The notes under the pieces are model-generated. The model did no database searches and was not told where the DNA came from. It worked only from the letters and a program-made list of their open reading frames with translations. Shown here in pieces: positions 1 through 10,138 of a DNA stretch of 64,000 nt. Origin of the DNA: Pseudoduganella lutea (GTDB lineage Bacteria > Pseudomonadota > Gammaproteobacteria > Burkholderiales > Burkholderiaceae_D); the NCBI RefSeq assembly GCF_004209755.1, contig NZ_CP035913.1:1798001-1862000 (forward strand), read 5' to 3'. Position 1 is the stretch's first letter. Each line of letters starts with the position of its first letter. The position numbers and the translations under genes are program-made.

Positions 1-30
1 CGGACTCGACGCTAATTGACGGCTAGAGCT

Positions 31-77
31 CAGCCCGTGTCCGATTTGAGGGTTGACCCCAAGGTGGACACGGGCTG
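31..77. repeat. Palindromic intergenic repeat, GTGTCC/GGACAC family
   Basis: CAGCCCGTGTCC (31-42) and GGACACGGGCTG (66-77) are perfect 12-bp inverted arms. The loop holds a smaller GGGTTGACCCC inverted repeat. Nearly the same element recurs at 32962-33008. It lies just downstream of the ntrC stop, so it may help end transcription, but it has no T-tract. Confidence 0.75.
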
Positions 78-86
78 AACCGTGGG

Positions 87-1571
<1,485 letters not shown>

Positions 1572-1630
1572 ATGTGATGTGCTTCCCGCAATTTGGATTC
1601 ATCAGGCACTTCAGCCACCGGCCCCCCGGC

Positions 1631-2752
1631 TTATGGCAGGGGCAGCAGGATGCGGAAGTCCGTAAAGCCGGGCCTGCTTTCGCATTCGATGACGCCCATG
1701 TGCTGGTGCACGAAGGTTTGCGCCAACGTCAAACCCAGGCCGCTGCCGCCATCCCTTCCCGATACGAGCGGGTAGAAGATGCGGTCGCGGATCTGGGGCG
1801 GAATGCCCGGTCCGTTATCGATGATATGCAAATCTAATGCCAGGTTATAACGGACCTTTGCCAGCGTCACCTGGCGTGCCACGCGCGTCTTGAACGTGAG
1901 CTGCGCGTCGCCTGTTTCGATGCGGTCGGCCAGCGCCTGCGCCGCGTTATGGGCGATGTTCAGCACGGTCTGGATCAGTTGTTCCTTGTCGCCCCGGAAC
2001 TCGGGCAGCGAGGCATCGTAGTCGCGCACGATCGCCAGGCCGGCAGGGAATTCGGCCAGCATCAGGCTGCGCACGCGCTCCAGGACTTCGTGGATGTTGA
2101 CGTCGCCCACGATGTGGGGGCGGCGGTGCGGCGCGAGCAGCCGATCGACCAGCGTCTGCAGCCGGTCCGCTTCCTTGATGATCACCTGCGTGTACTCGCG
2201 CAGCTGCTGCAGGTGCAGCGGCGGCAATTCCATTTCCAGCAGCTGCGCCGCGCCGCGGATGCCGCCCAGCGGATTCTTGATTTCATGAGCCAGGTTGCGG
2301 ATCAGCTCCTTGTTCACCTGGCTCTGGTCGAGCAGGCGTTCTTCGCGGTCCAGCTTCATCTGCTGGACCGTTTCGCGCAATTCCAGCAGCACGCTGCCGT
2401 CCGGCTCATCCATCGCGCTGGCGATCGCGTGCACGTGCAGCGGTTCGCGCGCCGGGCGCTCCAGGGTCAGTTCCTGGCGCAGGTCGGAAAACTTGTGGGC
2501 GCGCGCCTGCGCGATCACGTTTTCAAAGTCGGTCGCATGGGTAAACAGGTCGCACAGCCGCTGGCGGGACAAGGCCTTCAGCGAGCTTTCCAGCATGTTC
2601 TCGGCCGCGGCGTTGGCGAAGGCGATGCGGCCATCGGCATCGACGATCACGACAGCCGATGCCAGCAGGTCGAGGCCCGCGAGCGTGTGGGAACGCGGGA
2701 TGGCGCCCGCCGCCGCAGCCGCGGCACGGGCGATATTGGTCACAATTTTCAT
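1631..2752 (-). CDS. ntrB: Nitrogen regulation sensor histidine kinase NtrB
   Basis: NtrB is the cytoplasmic histidine kinase/phosphatase that, under PII control, phosphorylates NtrC. The 373-residue protein has an N-terminal PAS domain (about 25-130), a HisKA domain with the phospho-histidine in NLAHEIKNP (H156), and a HATPase domain with DNGPGIP and GSGLGLTLAQ boxes. No membrane segment is evident, as expected of NtrB. Its ATG overlaps the stop of the upstream DUF4124 gene by 4 bp (ATGA, 2749-2752), implying translational coupling, and ntrC follows. Confidence 0.96.
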   Translation of the reverse strand: MKIVTNIARAAAAAAGAIPRSHTLAGLDLLASAVVIVDADGRIAFANAAAENMLESSLKALSRQRLCDLFTHATDFENVIAQARAHKFSDLRQELTLERPAREPLHVHAIASAMDEPDGSVLLELRETVQQMKLDREERLLDQSQVNKELIRNLAHEIKNPLGGIRGAAQLLEMELPPLHLQQLREYTQVIIKEADRLQTLVDRLLAPHRRPHIVGDVNIHEVLERVRSLMLAEFPAGLAIVRDYDASLPEFRGDKEQLIQTVLNIAHNAAQALADRIETGDAQLTFKTRVARQVTLAKVRYNLALDLHIIDNGPGIPPQIRDRIFYPLVSGRDGGSGLGLTLAQTFVHQHMGVIECESRPGFTDFRILLPLP

Positions 2753-3264
2753 CGTATGTTGGCGATCTCGCGCTGTAGCGCTTGCACGTTCTGTTCCGAG
2801 CGGGCGATGGCATCGCGCAGGTTGGCCACCCGCTCCTGGTACTTGGCGTAGTTGCGCTCGTCACCGCGCCGTTCCGGCTCGCCGTTGTTGAATTCACGGC
2901 GCAGCTCGCCAAGCTTTTGCGTTTCGGCGTTCAGTTCGTCGGTCAGGATCTGGCGGCGGTCGGCATCGCGGGCCTTCTGTTCAGCCACGTCCACACGGGG
3001 AAACGCTGATGGGCTCGTACGCGGCGCCGGGCTGGCAGCCGATGCGGACGGGCTGGCACCCTGCGCGCGCGGCCGCGGCAGCTCCCGCGGCGGCGGCGCC
3101 GGAATAGCCGCGTTCGGCAAATCCAGCAGTACGCAAGCCTTGCCGCGGACCTGGCGATCCGTGTATTCCTTGCGCCCTTCGGCATCCGTGCAGCGGTAAA
3201 TCTGCGCCGACGCGCCAGCGGTGGCCGTAAGCAAAACCAGTAACAACGAGCAGCGTGCGATCAT
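2749..3264 (-). CDS. DUF4124 domain-containing secreted protein
   Basis: A 171-residue protein with a signal peptide (MIARCSLLLVLL...ASA) followed by the DUF4124 signature (QIYRCTDAEGRKEYTD), a low-complexity Pro/Ala linker, and a C-terminal helix rich in E, R and Q (about 115-171) that looks like a coiled coil. DUF4124 proteins are periplasmic and of unknown function. The ATG at 3264 was chosen because the signal peptide starts there; upstream codons run into the glnA terminator. A TATAGT hexamer (3271-3276, minus strand) lies almost on the start codon, so a very short or absent leader is possible. It is coupled by a 4-bp overlap to ntrB, a recurrent arrangement in betaproteobacteria, but a role in nitrogen control is unproven. 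Confidence 0.8.
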   Translation of the reverse strand: MIARCSLLLVLLTATAGASAQIYRCTDAEGRKEYTDRQVRGKACVLLDLPNAAIPAPPPRELPRPRAQGASPSASAASPAPRTSPSAFPRVDVAEQKARDADRRQILTDELNAETQKLGELRREFNNGEPERRGDERNYAKYQERVANLRDAIARSEQNVQALQREIANIR

Positions 3265-3285
3265 GCCCCGACTATACAACAACCG

Positions 3286-3321
3286 AAAAAAAACGCGGGG
3301 ATGGCTCGAAGCCCTCCCGCG
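3286..3321 (-). terminator. Rho-independent terminator of glnA
   Basis: On the minus strand, just after glnA, a GC-rich stem (CGCGGGAGGGC/GCCATCCCCGCG with a TCGA-type loop and one mismatch) is followed directly by eight T residues. It separates glnA from the DUF4124-ntrB-ntrC unit, so the regulators need read-through or their own promoter. Confidence 0.85.
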
Positions 3322-3361
3322 CTCATTGGCTACCGGCATCGATGTCCCGGCAGCGTCGCCA

Positions 3362-4777
3362 TTACAGCGAGTAGTACATGTCGAACTCGACCGGGTGCGT
3401 CGTCTGGCGCATGCGGGTCACTTCCGTCATCTTCAGTTCGATGTAGGCATCGATCATCGAATCGGTGAACACGCCACCGCGGGTCAGGAACTCGCGGTCC
3501 TTGTTCAGGTGATCCAGCGCTTCTTCCAGCGAGGCGCAGACGGTCGGGATCAGCGCGTCTTCTTCCGGCGGCAGGTGGTACAGGTCTTTCGACGCTGCTT
3601 CGCCCGGGTGGATCTTGTTCTGCACGCCGTCCAGGCCGGCCATCATCAGCGCGGCGAAGCACAGGTACGGGTTGGCCAGGGGATCCGGGAAGCGCGTCTC
3701 GATGCGGCGGCCTTTCGGGTTCGCCACGTGCGGGATGCGGATCGAAGCGGAACGGTTGCGTGCCGAGTAGGCCAGCTTCACCGGTGCTTCGTAGCCAGGC
3801 ACCAGGCGCTTGTACGAGTTGGTGCCCGGGTTGGTGATCGCGTTCAGCGCCTTGGCGTGCTTGATGATGCCGCCGATGTAGTACAGCGCGAAGTCGGACA
3901 GGCCGGCATAGCCGTCGCCGGCGAACAGGTTTTTGCCGTCTTTCCAGATCGACTGGTGCACGTGCATGCCCGAGCCGTTGTCGCCCACGACAGGCTTCGG
4001 CATGAAGGTGGCGGTCTTGCCGTAGCTGTGCGCCACGTTCCAGATCACGTACTTCATGTTCTGCGTCCAGTCGGCGCGTTCGACCAGGGTCGAGAAGCGG
4101 GTACCGATTTCATTCTGGCCGGCGCCGGCCACTTCGTGGTGGTGCACTTCGACCGGGATGCCCATCGATTCGAGGATCAGGCACATTTCCGAGCGCATGT
4201 CCTGGAACGAATCCACTGGCGGCACCGGGAAGTAGCCGCCCTTGACGGTCGGACGGTGGCCGCTGTTGCCGCCTTCGATGTCCTTGTCGGTTGACCACGA
4301 TGCTTCGTCGGAGTCGATCTTGACCGATGCGCCGGACATGTCGATCTTCCACTTCACGGAATCGAAGATGAAGAATTCCGGTTCCGGGCCGAAGTAGGCG
4401 GTGTCGCCCAGGCCGGACGATTTCAGGTAGGCTTCGGCGCGCTTGGCGATCGAACGCGGGTCGCGGTCATAGCCCTTGCCGTCCGACGGTTCGATCACGT
4501 CGCACTGCATGAACAGGGTGGTTTCTTCGAAGAACGGATCGATATTGGCGGTGCTCGGGTCCGGCATCAGGATCATGTCCGATGCTTCGATGCCTTTCCA
4601 GCCTGCAATGGAAGAACCGTCGAAGGCGTGGCCGCTTTCGAACTTGTCGATATCGAAGTGGGACACAGGCACGGTCACGTGCTGCTCTTTACCACGGGTA
4701 TCGGCGAAACGGAAGTCGACGAACTTGACTTCGTTGTCTTTGACCAATTGCAGGACTTCTTCGGCGGTACGTGCCAT
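3362..4777 (-). CDS. glnA: Glutamine synthetase type I
   Basis: Makes glutamine from glutamate, ammonia and ATP; dodecameric, cytoplasmic, central to nitrogen assimilation. The 471 residues match the GSI-beta class. Visible are the beta-grasp N-domain, the catalytic motif with [10 protein letters not shown] (267-276), the ATP-binding KPxxxxxNGSG region, and the adenylylation site [10 protein letters not shown], with Tyr400 as the residue modified by GlnE. A good ribosome site (AGGAGAT) precedes the ATG. Upstream lies a sigma-54 promoter with two NtrC-like sites, so expression should rise under nitrogen limitation. Confidence 0.98.
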   Translation of the reverse strand: MARTAEEVLQLVKDNEVKFVDFRFADTRGKEQHVTVPVSHFDIDKFESGHAFDGSSIAGWKGIEASDMILMPDPSTANIDPFFEETTLFMQCDVIEPSDGKGYDRDPRSIAKRAEAYLKSSGLGDTAYFGPEPEFFIFDSVKWKIDMSGASVKIDSDEASWSTDKDIEGGNSGHRPTVKGGYFPVPPVDSFQDMRSEMCLILESMGIPVEVHHHEVAGAGQNEIGTRFSTLVERADWTQNMKYVIWNVAHSYGKTATFMPKPVVGDNGSGMHVHQSIWKDGKNLFAGDGYAGLSDFALYYIGGIIKHAKALNAITNPGTNSYKRLVPGYEAPVKLAYSARNRSASIRIPHVANPKGRRIETRFPDPLANPYLCFAALMMAGLDGVQNKIHPGEAASKDLYHLPPEEDALIPTVCASLEEALDHLNKDREFLTRGGVFTDSMIDAYIELKMTEVTRMRQTTHPVEFDMYYSL

Positions 4778-4840
4778 TACTCATCTCCTAAGTGAAAAGG
4801 GCTGCCGTCACATTGTGCGGCGGTAACTCGCGTACTGTAA

Positions 4841-4856
4841 TGCATGAAGCGTGCCA
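4841..4856 (-). promoter_or_regulatory. Sigma-54 (-24/-12) promoter of glnA
   Basis: The minus strand reads TGGCACGCTTCATGCA, that is TGGCACG-N4-WTGCA with the invariant GG-N10-GC. This differs from the consensus at one weak position. The predicted start of transcription is near 4830, about 50 nt before the glnA ATG. Confidence 0.85.
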
Positions 4857-4945
4857 GCACAAAGCTTCTATGGATATGCAGCGAGTTACATTGATCTTGC
4901 TCCCTACGGAAACTAAAATCATCCGTACGGAAACGCACGGCAAAA

Positions 4946-4962
4946 TGCACCAAGTTTGCGCA
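4946..4962. promoter_or_regulatory. NtrC-like enhancer site (proximal) for glnA
   Basis: TGCACCAAGTTTGCGCA matches the dyad TGCACC-N5-GGTGCA with one perfect half and 4/6 in the other. It is centred about 124 bp upstream of the predicted glnA start, a normal distance for NtrC enhancers. Confidence 0.65.
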
Positions 4963-5001
4963 TCGCTGCGGGCGCCCAATTTTGGTGCGCGCCAGGTATT
5001 T

Positions 5002-5018
5002 TGCACCAGTTTCGCGCA
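5002..5018. promoter_or_regulatory. NtrC-like enhancer site (distal) for glnA
   Basis: TGCACCAGTTTCGCGCA has the same half-site pattern as the proximal site and sits 56 bp further upstream. A third weaker dyad (GCGCCC-N6-GGTGCG, 4972-4989) lies between them. Several sites on one face are typical of cooperative NtrC binding. Confidence 0.6.
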
Positions 5019-5113
5019 CTGCGCCCCAAAATGTGGCATGAATGTCCAGGTGCAATTTTTACCTGCAGAAATGCCTTCGATGTTAGACACAGATCCCAAG
5101 GAATTAACGCCAA

Positions 5114-5569
5114 ATGAGCACCAACGACATTCTGGAGCAGGCCCGCGAGCGCGGCCAAGGTCTGCCCTATGCTGGAGCGGTCACGCCCCAGGAAGCGTAT
5201 GAACTCCTCCAGCAAAACCCGGCCGTACGCCTCATCGACGTGCGCACCAATGCGGAACGCGACTGGGTTGGCCGCGTGGCGATCGCCGATGCGCAGCATG
5301 CCGCGGTGCAGTGGAGCACTTATCCGGGCGGCGTGCCGAACCCGGAATTCGTGCCGCAGCTTTCCACAGTGGCCAGCAAGGACGACGTGCTGTTATTCCT
5401 GTGCCGCTCGGGCGTGCGTTCGCGTCATGCGGCCAAGCTCGCCACCGAGCATGGCTATGCCAACAGCTTCGACATCCTGGAAGGCTTCGAGGGCGACAAG
5501 GATGCCGAGGGGCATCGCAAGACCGTGGGTGGGTGGTGCAAAGCAGGCTTGCCCTGGCTGGGCGCCTGA
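5114..5569 (+). CDS. Rhodanese-like sulfurtransferase
   Basis: A single-domain rhodanese of 151 residues, probably cytoplasmic (no signal peptide). The active-site loop CRSGVRS carries the predicted persulfide cysteine (C97), and the first conserved motif IDVRTNAERDWVG is present. The C-terminus (EGFEGDKDAEGHR...GWCKAGLPW) is typical of the betaproteobacterial single-domain rhodaneses. It likely transfers sulfane sulfur to an unknown acceptor. It is transcribed alone, away from glnA, sharing the 336-bp intergenic region that carries the NtrC-like sites; nothing suggests that it is itself nitrogen-regulated. Confidence 0.9.
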   Translation: MSTNDILEQARERGQGLPYAGAVTPQEAYELLQQNPAVRLIDVRTNAERDWVGRVAIADAQHAAVQWSTYPGGVPNPEFVPQLSTVASKDDVLLFLCRSGVRSRHAAKLATEHGYANSFDILEGFEGDKDAEGHRKTVGGWCKAGLPWLGA

Positions 5570-5581
5570 GCTCCCGTGCCT

Positions 5582-5703
5582 GGTGTCTGACACTTTTCCG
5601 GGCGTCTTATCCGGAAAAGTGTCAGACACCGGTTTTTCGCTCAGGAATCGGCGACATCGCGCGAAAACCGGTGTCTGACACCAAGAAGCCGGTGTCAGAC
5701 ACC
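5582..5703. repeat. BIME-like composite of GTGTCTGACAC hairpins
   Basis: First hairpin: GGTGTCTGACACTTTTCCGG (5582-5601) pairs perfectly over 20 bp with 5611-5630 around a 9-nt loop GCGTCTTAT. A second inverted pair follows (CCGGTGTCTGACACC 5668-5682, GGTGTCAGACACC 5691-5703). The two hairpins are joined by GGTTTTTCGC...GCGAAAACC, which are themselves inverted. The left flank (cgtgcctggtgtc) and right flank (gatacgccggcgtcgcgaa) recur at the 58.9-kb copy, so the mobile unit is longer than the hairpins. Confidence 0.85.
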
Positions 5704-5744
5704 GATACGCCGGCGTCGCGAATTGCATCATATTCCGTAACTCA

Positions 5745-5810
5745 AAAAATGGGGACGTACCCTGTTTTTCAGGAAATGTTGCTCAGAAAATGGGGTACGT
5801 CCCCATTTTT
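5745..5810. repeat. Inverted repeat, GGGGACGTACCC family
   Basis: AAAAATGGGGACGTACCC (5745-5762) and GGGTACGTCCCCATTTTT (5793-5810) are perfect 18-bp inverted arms 30 bp apart. The same core recurs as a compact hairpin at 57695-57719. It lies between the convergent rhodanese and TonB-receptor genes and could also act as a two-way terminator. Confidence 0.8.
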
Positions 5811-5829
5811 AGAGCAACGTTTCTTGTCG

Positions 5830-8331
5830 TTACAGCGCGTATGTCAGCCGCGCGTAGACGAACCGGCCGGAGCGGCCGAATGGCGAGTAGTTCGTGAACG
5901 GGGCGTTGCCGGTGGTGTTCAGCGCGGCGGGATAGGCGTCCGGGTACTGGTCGAACAGGTTTTCCGCGCCCAGTGCCAGCGACAGCGCGTCGTTGATCTT
6001 CCAGCGCCCTTCCAGGTCCACCAGCGTTTTTGCCGACATCGTGTGGTCCAGCGCCGGTGTCGTGCCCGGCGTGAGGATCTTGCCGTAGCGTGTCGCCCGG
6101 AGGGTGGCACCCCATGGGCCCAGGTTCCACGTGCCGCTGGCGGTGAACTTGGTTTTCGGCGTGCCCTGCTCGAACGTCAGCACATTGACGCGGTCGAACA
6201 GCACCGGCGCCGGCGACAGCGCGGCCAGTTCGGCCGTCTGCGGCACCTTGTCCACGCTGGTATCCGTGTAGTTGCCGGCCAGCGTCAGGTCGAAGCGGCC
6301 CGCGGCGCCCAGGTTCCACGGGTAGTTCAGCACCACGTCCACGCCTTTCGTCGTGGTGTCGACGCCGTTGATGAAGAAGCGGCCGCCGGCCACGCCGGGG
6401 AAGCCGTTCGCAACCAGGTAATTGCGCACGTTCGCCTGCGTGAGGTTTTCCGACAGCACGATGCGGTTGCGGATGTCGATGTGGAACGCGTCGACCGTCA
6501 GGCTGCCGCGGCCCAGCTTCGTGACCGCGCCCAGCGAGAAGTTGGTGGACTTCTCGGCGTCCAGCGGCTTCGCGCCCAGCGCCACGGCGGCCGGGTCGTT
6601 CGGCTTGAACGTGGTGAGGTCGAACGGCACGCCGTTGATGAAGTTGGTCGACGTGGACGTGAAGAATTGCTGCTGCATCGACGGTGCGCGGAAGCCGTTC
6701 TGCACCGAGCCGCGCAGCGCGAAGGCCGGGGTGAAGTCATAGCGAGCGGCCAGCTTGCCGGACCAGTTGCTGCCGAAGTCCGAGTAATGCTCGCCGCGCA
6801 CGGCGAACGATGCCAGCAGTGACGGCAGGACCGTCGCCTCGAAGTCGGCGAACACGCTGTACGCGGTGCGGTGGCTGTCCGATTCGTCGGTCGGCCGGAA
6901 GCCCGGGAACACCTGCGAACCGGAAGCGGTAGGCAGGCCCGAAGCCAGCAGCACGCCGCCGTTGCGGTACGAATCCGGCTCGCCCGCCTCCAGCTTGTAC
7001 CCTTCCCGGCGCGCCTCGGCGCCCAGCGCCACGTTCAGCGGCGACGCCAGGCCCACGTCGAACTGGCGCACCCCGGACAGGTTGTACGTCAGCTGGTCAT
7101 ACGAAAAGCCGCCGGCCTCGAACTCGGTCTTGCTGGCCGCGCCCAGCGAACGGTTCAGCGTGTTCTGGATCGTGAAATCCATCTTGTTCTTGCCGTAGCT
7201 GAACGAGGAATCCATGTCCCAGCCATCGAGGGTCCACGTGAAGCCCGCCGCGGCCGAGAAATCGTCGACATCCGGCGCGATGATCGGCAGGAAGCCGTTC
7301 GGATAGATCTGGATGGTGTTGTTGTCCTGCAGGGCGCGCCGGAAGAAGCCGCCCGATTCCGCCTCGCGCTTCTGGTAGCTCGCCCACCCATACCATTTCA
7401 GGTTCTCGCTGACCGAGCCGCCGGCATTGGCGAAAACGGTCGACTGCTTCATTTCCGGCTCGCCGTACCAGGCGTTGAAGCGGTTGATCGTTGCTTCGCG
7501 CGGATCGAACTGGCCATTGACCAGCGGGTATTGCTGGCGCGTGTCGTAGCCGCTGCGCTCCGTGTGCTCCTGGTCCTTGTACTCGGCCGCAATCGTGAGA
7601 TAGCCGGTCTCGCCCAGCGCCAGGCCTTTCCACAGGCTGACGGTGGCCACGCCGCCATCGCGCCGCTCACGATCGGTCTGCGTTCCCCAGTTCGCGCCGG
7701 CCACCGGCGGCGTGACCGCGAATTCGTATTCCGTGATGCGCTTGCCGTAGCTGACGGTGGCTTCGCCGCCGCTCCGGTCGTTGCGCAGCCGGATGTTGAC
7801 CACGCCGGCGATCGCATCGGAGCCGTATTGCGCCGATGCGCCGTCGCGCAGTACTTCGATGTTCTTCACGATGCCGGTCGGGATCGTGTTCATGTCGACG
7901 GCGGCCGAGCCGCGGCCGATCGTGCCGTTCAGGTTGACCAGCGACGATGCGTGGCGACGCTTCGAGTTCACCAGCACCAGCGTCTGGTCCGGCGCCAGGC
8001 CGCGCAAGGTGGCGGGGCGGATCGTGTCGGTGCCGTCCGCCAGGCCCGGGCGCGGGAAGTTCAGCGATGGCAGCGCGACGGACAGCGCCTGCGTGATCTC
8101 CGGAACGCCGGTGTTCTTGATCGTGTCGGCCGAGATCACGTCGACCGGTGCCGTGGTGTCGAGCACCGTGCGGTTCGATACCCGCGTGCCCGTGACGACG
8201 ACGGTGGCCTGGTTGTCTTCGGTGGAGGTGGCCTGCTGCGCAGGATTTTGCTGCGCGGCCGCGTGGCCGGCGAACAGCGAAGCGATGGCGGCGGCAAGCA
8301 ATGCCCTGGCTGGTAAGGTATTCCGGTGCAT
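5830..8331 (-). CDS. TonB-dependent outer membrane receptor
   Basis: An 833-residue outer membrane beta-barrel transporter that would take up a substrate using TonB energy. Signal peptide 1-26 (ending AGHAAAQ), a plug domain (about 45-190) starting VVVTGTRVSN with the ends of the plug at VLRDGASAQYGSDAIAGVVN, then the barrel, ending in RFVYARLTYAL, compatible with a terminal aromatic/hydrophobic sorting motif. The plug type (S-x-R-H-A-S, SDAIAGVVNI) is that of the large receptor family of Massilia- and sphingomonad-type genomes that includes putative nutrient/siderophore receptors. No ferric-uptake gene is adjacent, so the ligand cannot be assigned. Transcribed alone. Confidence 0.93.
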   Translation of the reverse strand: MHRNTLPARALLAAAIASLFAGHAAAQQNPAQQATSTEDNQATVVVTGTRVSNRTVLDTTAPVDVISADTIKNTGVPEITQALSVALPSLNFPRPGLADGTDTIRPATLRGLAPDQTLVLVNSKRRHASSLVNLNGTIGRGSAAVDMNTIPTGIVKNIEVLRDGASAQYGSDAIAGVVNIRLRNDRSGGEATVSYGKRITEYEFAVTPPVAGANWGTQTDRERRDGGVATVSLWKGLALGETGYLTIAAEYKDQEHTERSGYDTRQQYPLVNGQFDPREATINRFNAWYGEPEMKQSTVFANAGGSVSENLKWYGWASYQKREAESGGFFRRALQDNNTIQIYPNGFLPIIAPDVDDFSAAAGFTWTLDGWDMDSSFSYGKNKMDFTIQNTLNRSLGAASKTEFEAGGFSYDQLTYNLSGVRQFDVGLASPLNVALGAEARREGYKLEAGEPDSYRNGGVLLASGLPTASGSQVFPGFRPTDESDSHRTAYSVFADFEATVLPSLLASFAVRGEHYSDFGSNWSGKLAARYDFTPAFALRGSVQNGFRAPSMQQQFFTSTSTNFINGVPFDLTTFKPNDPAAVALGAKPLDAEKSTNFSLGAVTKLGRGSLTVDAFHIDIRNRIVLSENLTQANVRNYLVANGFPGVAGGRFFINGVDTTTKGVDVVLNYPWNLGAAGRFDLTLAGNYTDTSVDKVPQTAELAALSPAPVLFDRVNVLTFEQGTPKTKFTASGTWNLGPWGATLRATRYGKILTPGTTPALDHTMSAKTLVDLEGRWKINDALSLALGAENLFDQYPDAYPAALNTTGNAPFTNYSPFGRSGRFVYARLTYAL

Positions 8332-8459
8332 CCTGATCCCTTGTGCAAGTGATGTGAGCGAATGACAGCAAGGAGCTCATCATCGGGGCCGGTGCAACGG
8401 GGTGTCAATCCAATCAGTGCCTTGATCGCAATGTTGTCGTAATTTTTACACGGGTAGTT

Positions 8460-9854
8460 CTACGTATCGACGGGTCCGGCGATGACCGCGCCGCCCATCA
8501 GTTCGACGATCCGCTGACGCACGAAATGCACGTGGCTGCGCAGGCCATACAGGTCGTCGGCGAACGACAGCGGGATCGACAGGTGGTTGACGCGGTCCTC
8601 GATCTCGTTCAGCCGTTCCAGCTGCGCGGCGTAGATGGCGCCACGCTCCTCCGGCGGCACTTCCACCGCCTCCTCGATCGCCCCTTCCACCGTGCGCAGC
8701 TGGCCATACCAGCGGTAGATGCGCGAGCGCACGCGCCACACGTACAGCGGCGGCACGATCTTCGACAGCGGCAGGATCAGCGCGGACAGCGCCAGCAGCA
8801 GCACCCACATGCGGTCGAGGAAGTTCGCCAGCCAGAAGCTCATGTAGCGCTGCAGGAACGGCGCGCCATCCTTGTAGTACTTGGCCGCTTCGTCGGCCAC
8901 CCTGATTTCCGTGTATTTCGCGGACGGGAACTGGCCCTGCTGCTGGAACCAGCCGGCGCCGCCATGGATCTTCGCTGCGGCCTGCACGAACAGTTCCACC
9001 AGCGCCGGGTGCAGGTCGTCGCGCGCCACCAGGGTGGCCGTCGGCGCGATCAGGTGGTAGTCGCGCGCCGGCAGGTCGCGGCCCAGGTCGACGATGCCGC
9101 GCGGCAGCGTCACATGGGTCAGGAACGGCAGGCGCCGCGTATAGGCTTCGGCCTGGGCAAAGTCGAACAGGACGATGCCGGGCGTCTGCAACAGCATCTG
9201 GATCAGCGGGTCGTCCGGCGCGGCGGCGAACACGAGGCCGTCGATGCGCCCTTCCAGCAACTCCACGGTGGCCGGCGTGTTGTCGAGCTGCGTGGTCTGC
9301 AGCTCCGCGCGGTCGACGCCGTTCACCTCGAGGATCTGGCGCACCAGGCGTGGCGTGCCGCTGCCGCGCGCGCCGATATTGATTTTCAGGCCGCGCAACT
9401 GCGTCAGCTGCGTTATCGCCGGCGCGCCCTCCTTCGCGCGCAGGAACAGCCACACCGGCTCCGTGAACAGGCTGCCCAGTGAGACCAGCCCTTCGCGTTC
9501 CGGCGCCGCCTCGTCGGTCGTGCCGCTCTGCATGAACGCGATGTCGACCTTGCCTTCCTTCAGCAGCTTCAGGTTGTCGCGCGAACCATGCGAGCCTTGC
9601 AGCGCCACCGCGATGCGTTCCTTCTTCAGCAGTTCCTGGTACCGCTTGCCGAACACGTCGTAGGCGCTGTTCTCCTGCCCCGTGCCCAGCACCACGTGGC
9701 GCGGCGGCGCGGGGTCGACGACCAGGTAGGCAACGATGCAGACGACGGCAATGCCGAGGATGGTGGGGCCGGCCGAAGCGACCAGGTCGCGCAGCGAGAA
9801 GCTGGTGAACTTCTTCAGGCGGGTCATCGTGGAGCGGAGAACGGGTTTTATCAT
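8460..9854 (-). CDS. TAXI family TRAP-type solute-binding protein, membrane anchored
   Basis: A TAXI-class binding protein of about 464 residues. An N-terminal hydrophobic segment (PTILGIAVVCIVAYLVV) is followed by the binding domain with VVLGTGQENSAYDVFGKRY. Unlike soluble TAXI proteins it carries a second membrane segment (MWVLLLALSALILPLSK) and a C-terminal charged region that may be helical (LERLNEIEDRVNHL). No TRAP permease gene (DctQ/DctM) is adjacent, so it may work with a distant permease or in sensing. The start is uncertain: ATG at 9854 is used here, another ATG lies at 9827, and neither has a clear ribosome site. Confidence 0.85.
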   Translation of the reverse strand: MIKPVLRSTMTRLKKFTSFSLRDLVASAGPTILGIAVVCIVAYLVVDPAPPRHVVLGTGQENSAYDVFGKRYQELLKKERIAVALQGSHGSRDNLKLLKEGKVDIAFMQSGTTDEAAPEREGLVSLGSLFTEPVWLFLRAKEGAPAITQLTQLRGLKINIGARGSGTPRLVRQILEVNGVDRAELQTTQLDNTPATVELLEGRIDGLVFAAAPDDPLIQMLLQTPGIVLFDFAQAEAYTRRLPFLTHVTLPRGIVDLGRDLPARDYHLIAPTATLVARDDLHPALVELFVQAAAKIHGGAGWFQQQGQFPSAKYTEIRVADEAAKYYKDGAPFLQRYMSFWLANFLDRMWVLLLALSALILPLSKIVPPLYVWRVRSRIYRWYGQLRTVEGAIEEAVEVPPEERGAIYAAQLERLNEIEDRVNHLSIPLSFADDLYGLRSHVHFVRQRIVELMGGAVIAGPVDT

Positions 9855-9918
9855 GGCTGGCACGATGCCAACTTTTGGCCGAACCTGCAAGGGGGGAGAC
9901 CCGGCGGCGGTGGAGCGC

Positions 9919-10132
9919 TGGTGTCAGACACTTTTTTCTGGGCGCTTCATCCAGAAAAAGGTGTCTGGAAGGAGAGAGGGCTTGCAGGCCCTCCCCGTTA
10001 CGCAGGCGTGGAGCAGTGCTCCACGAAATCCCTGCTCCACCAGCGGTTTTTGTCAGCCGATGGCTGCGGCAGAAGGAAACCGGTGTCGCACACTTTTTCC
10101 GGAAAAGCGTCCGGAAAAAATGTTCGACACTA
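9919..10132. repeat. Degenerate BIME-like repeat cluster
   Basis: Left hairpin: GGTGTCAGACACTTTTTTCTGG (9920-9941 region) with loop GCGCTTCAT and a partial second arm CCAGAAAAAGGTGTCTGG ending 9968. Right hairpin 10081-10132: GGTGTCGCACACTTTTTCC... with an imperfect arm ending TTCGACACTAGG. Between them lie the hairpins GAGGGC/GCCCTC and GTGGAGCA (10008-10015)/TGCTCCAC (10017-10024). This is a decayed copy of the composite at 5582, set between two minus-strand genes. It fills the 284-bp gap, and no gene is seen in it. Confidence 0.7.
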
Positions 10133-10138
10133 GGCGGA

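Noticed and set aside
5582..5703. CRISPR-like repeats
   Set aside because: The repeats are palindromic, of unequal spacing, dispersed and not in arrays with unique spacers; no cas gene is present.
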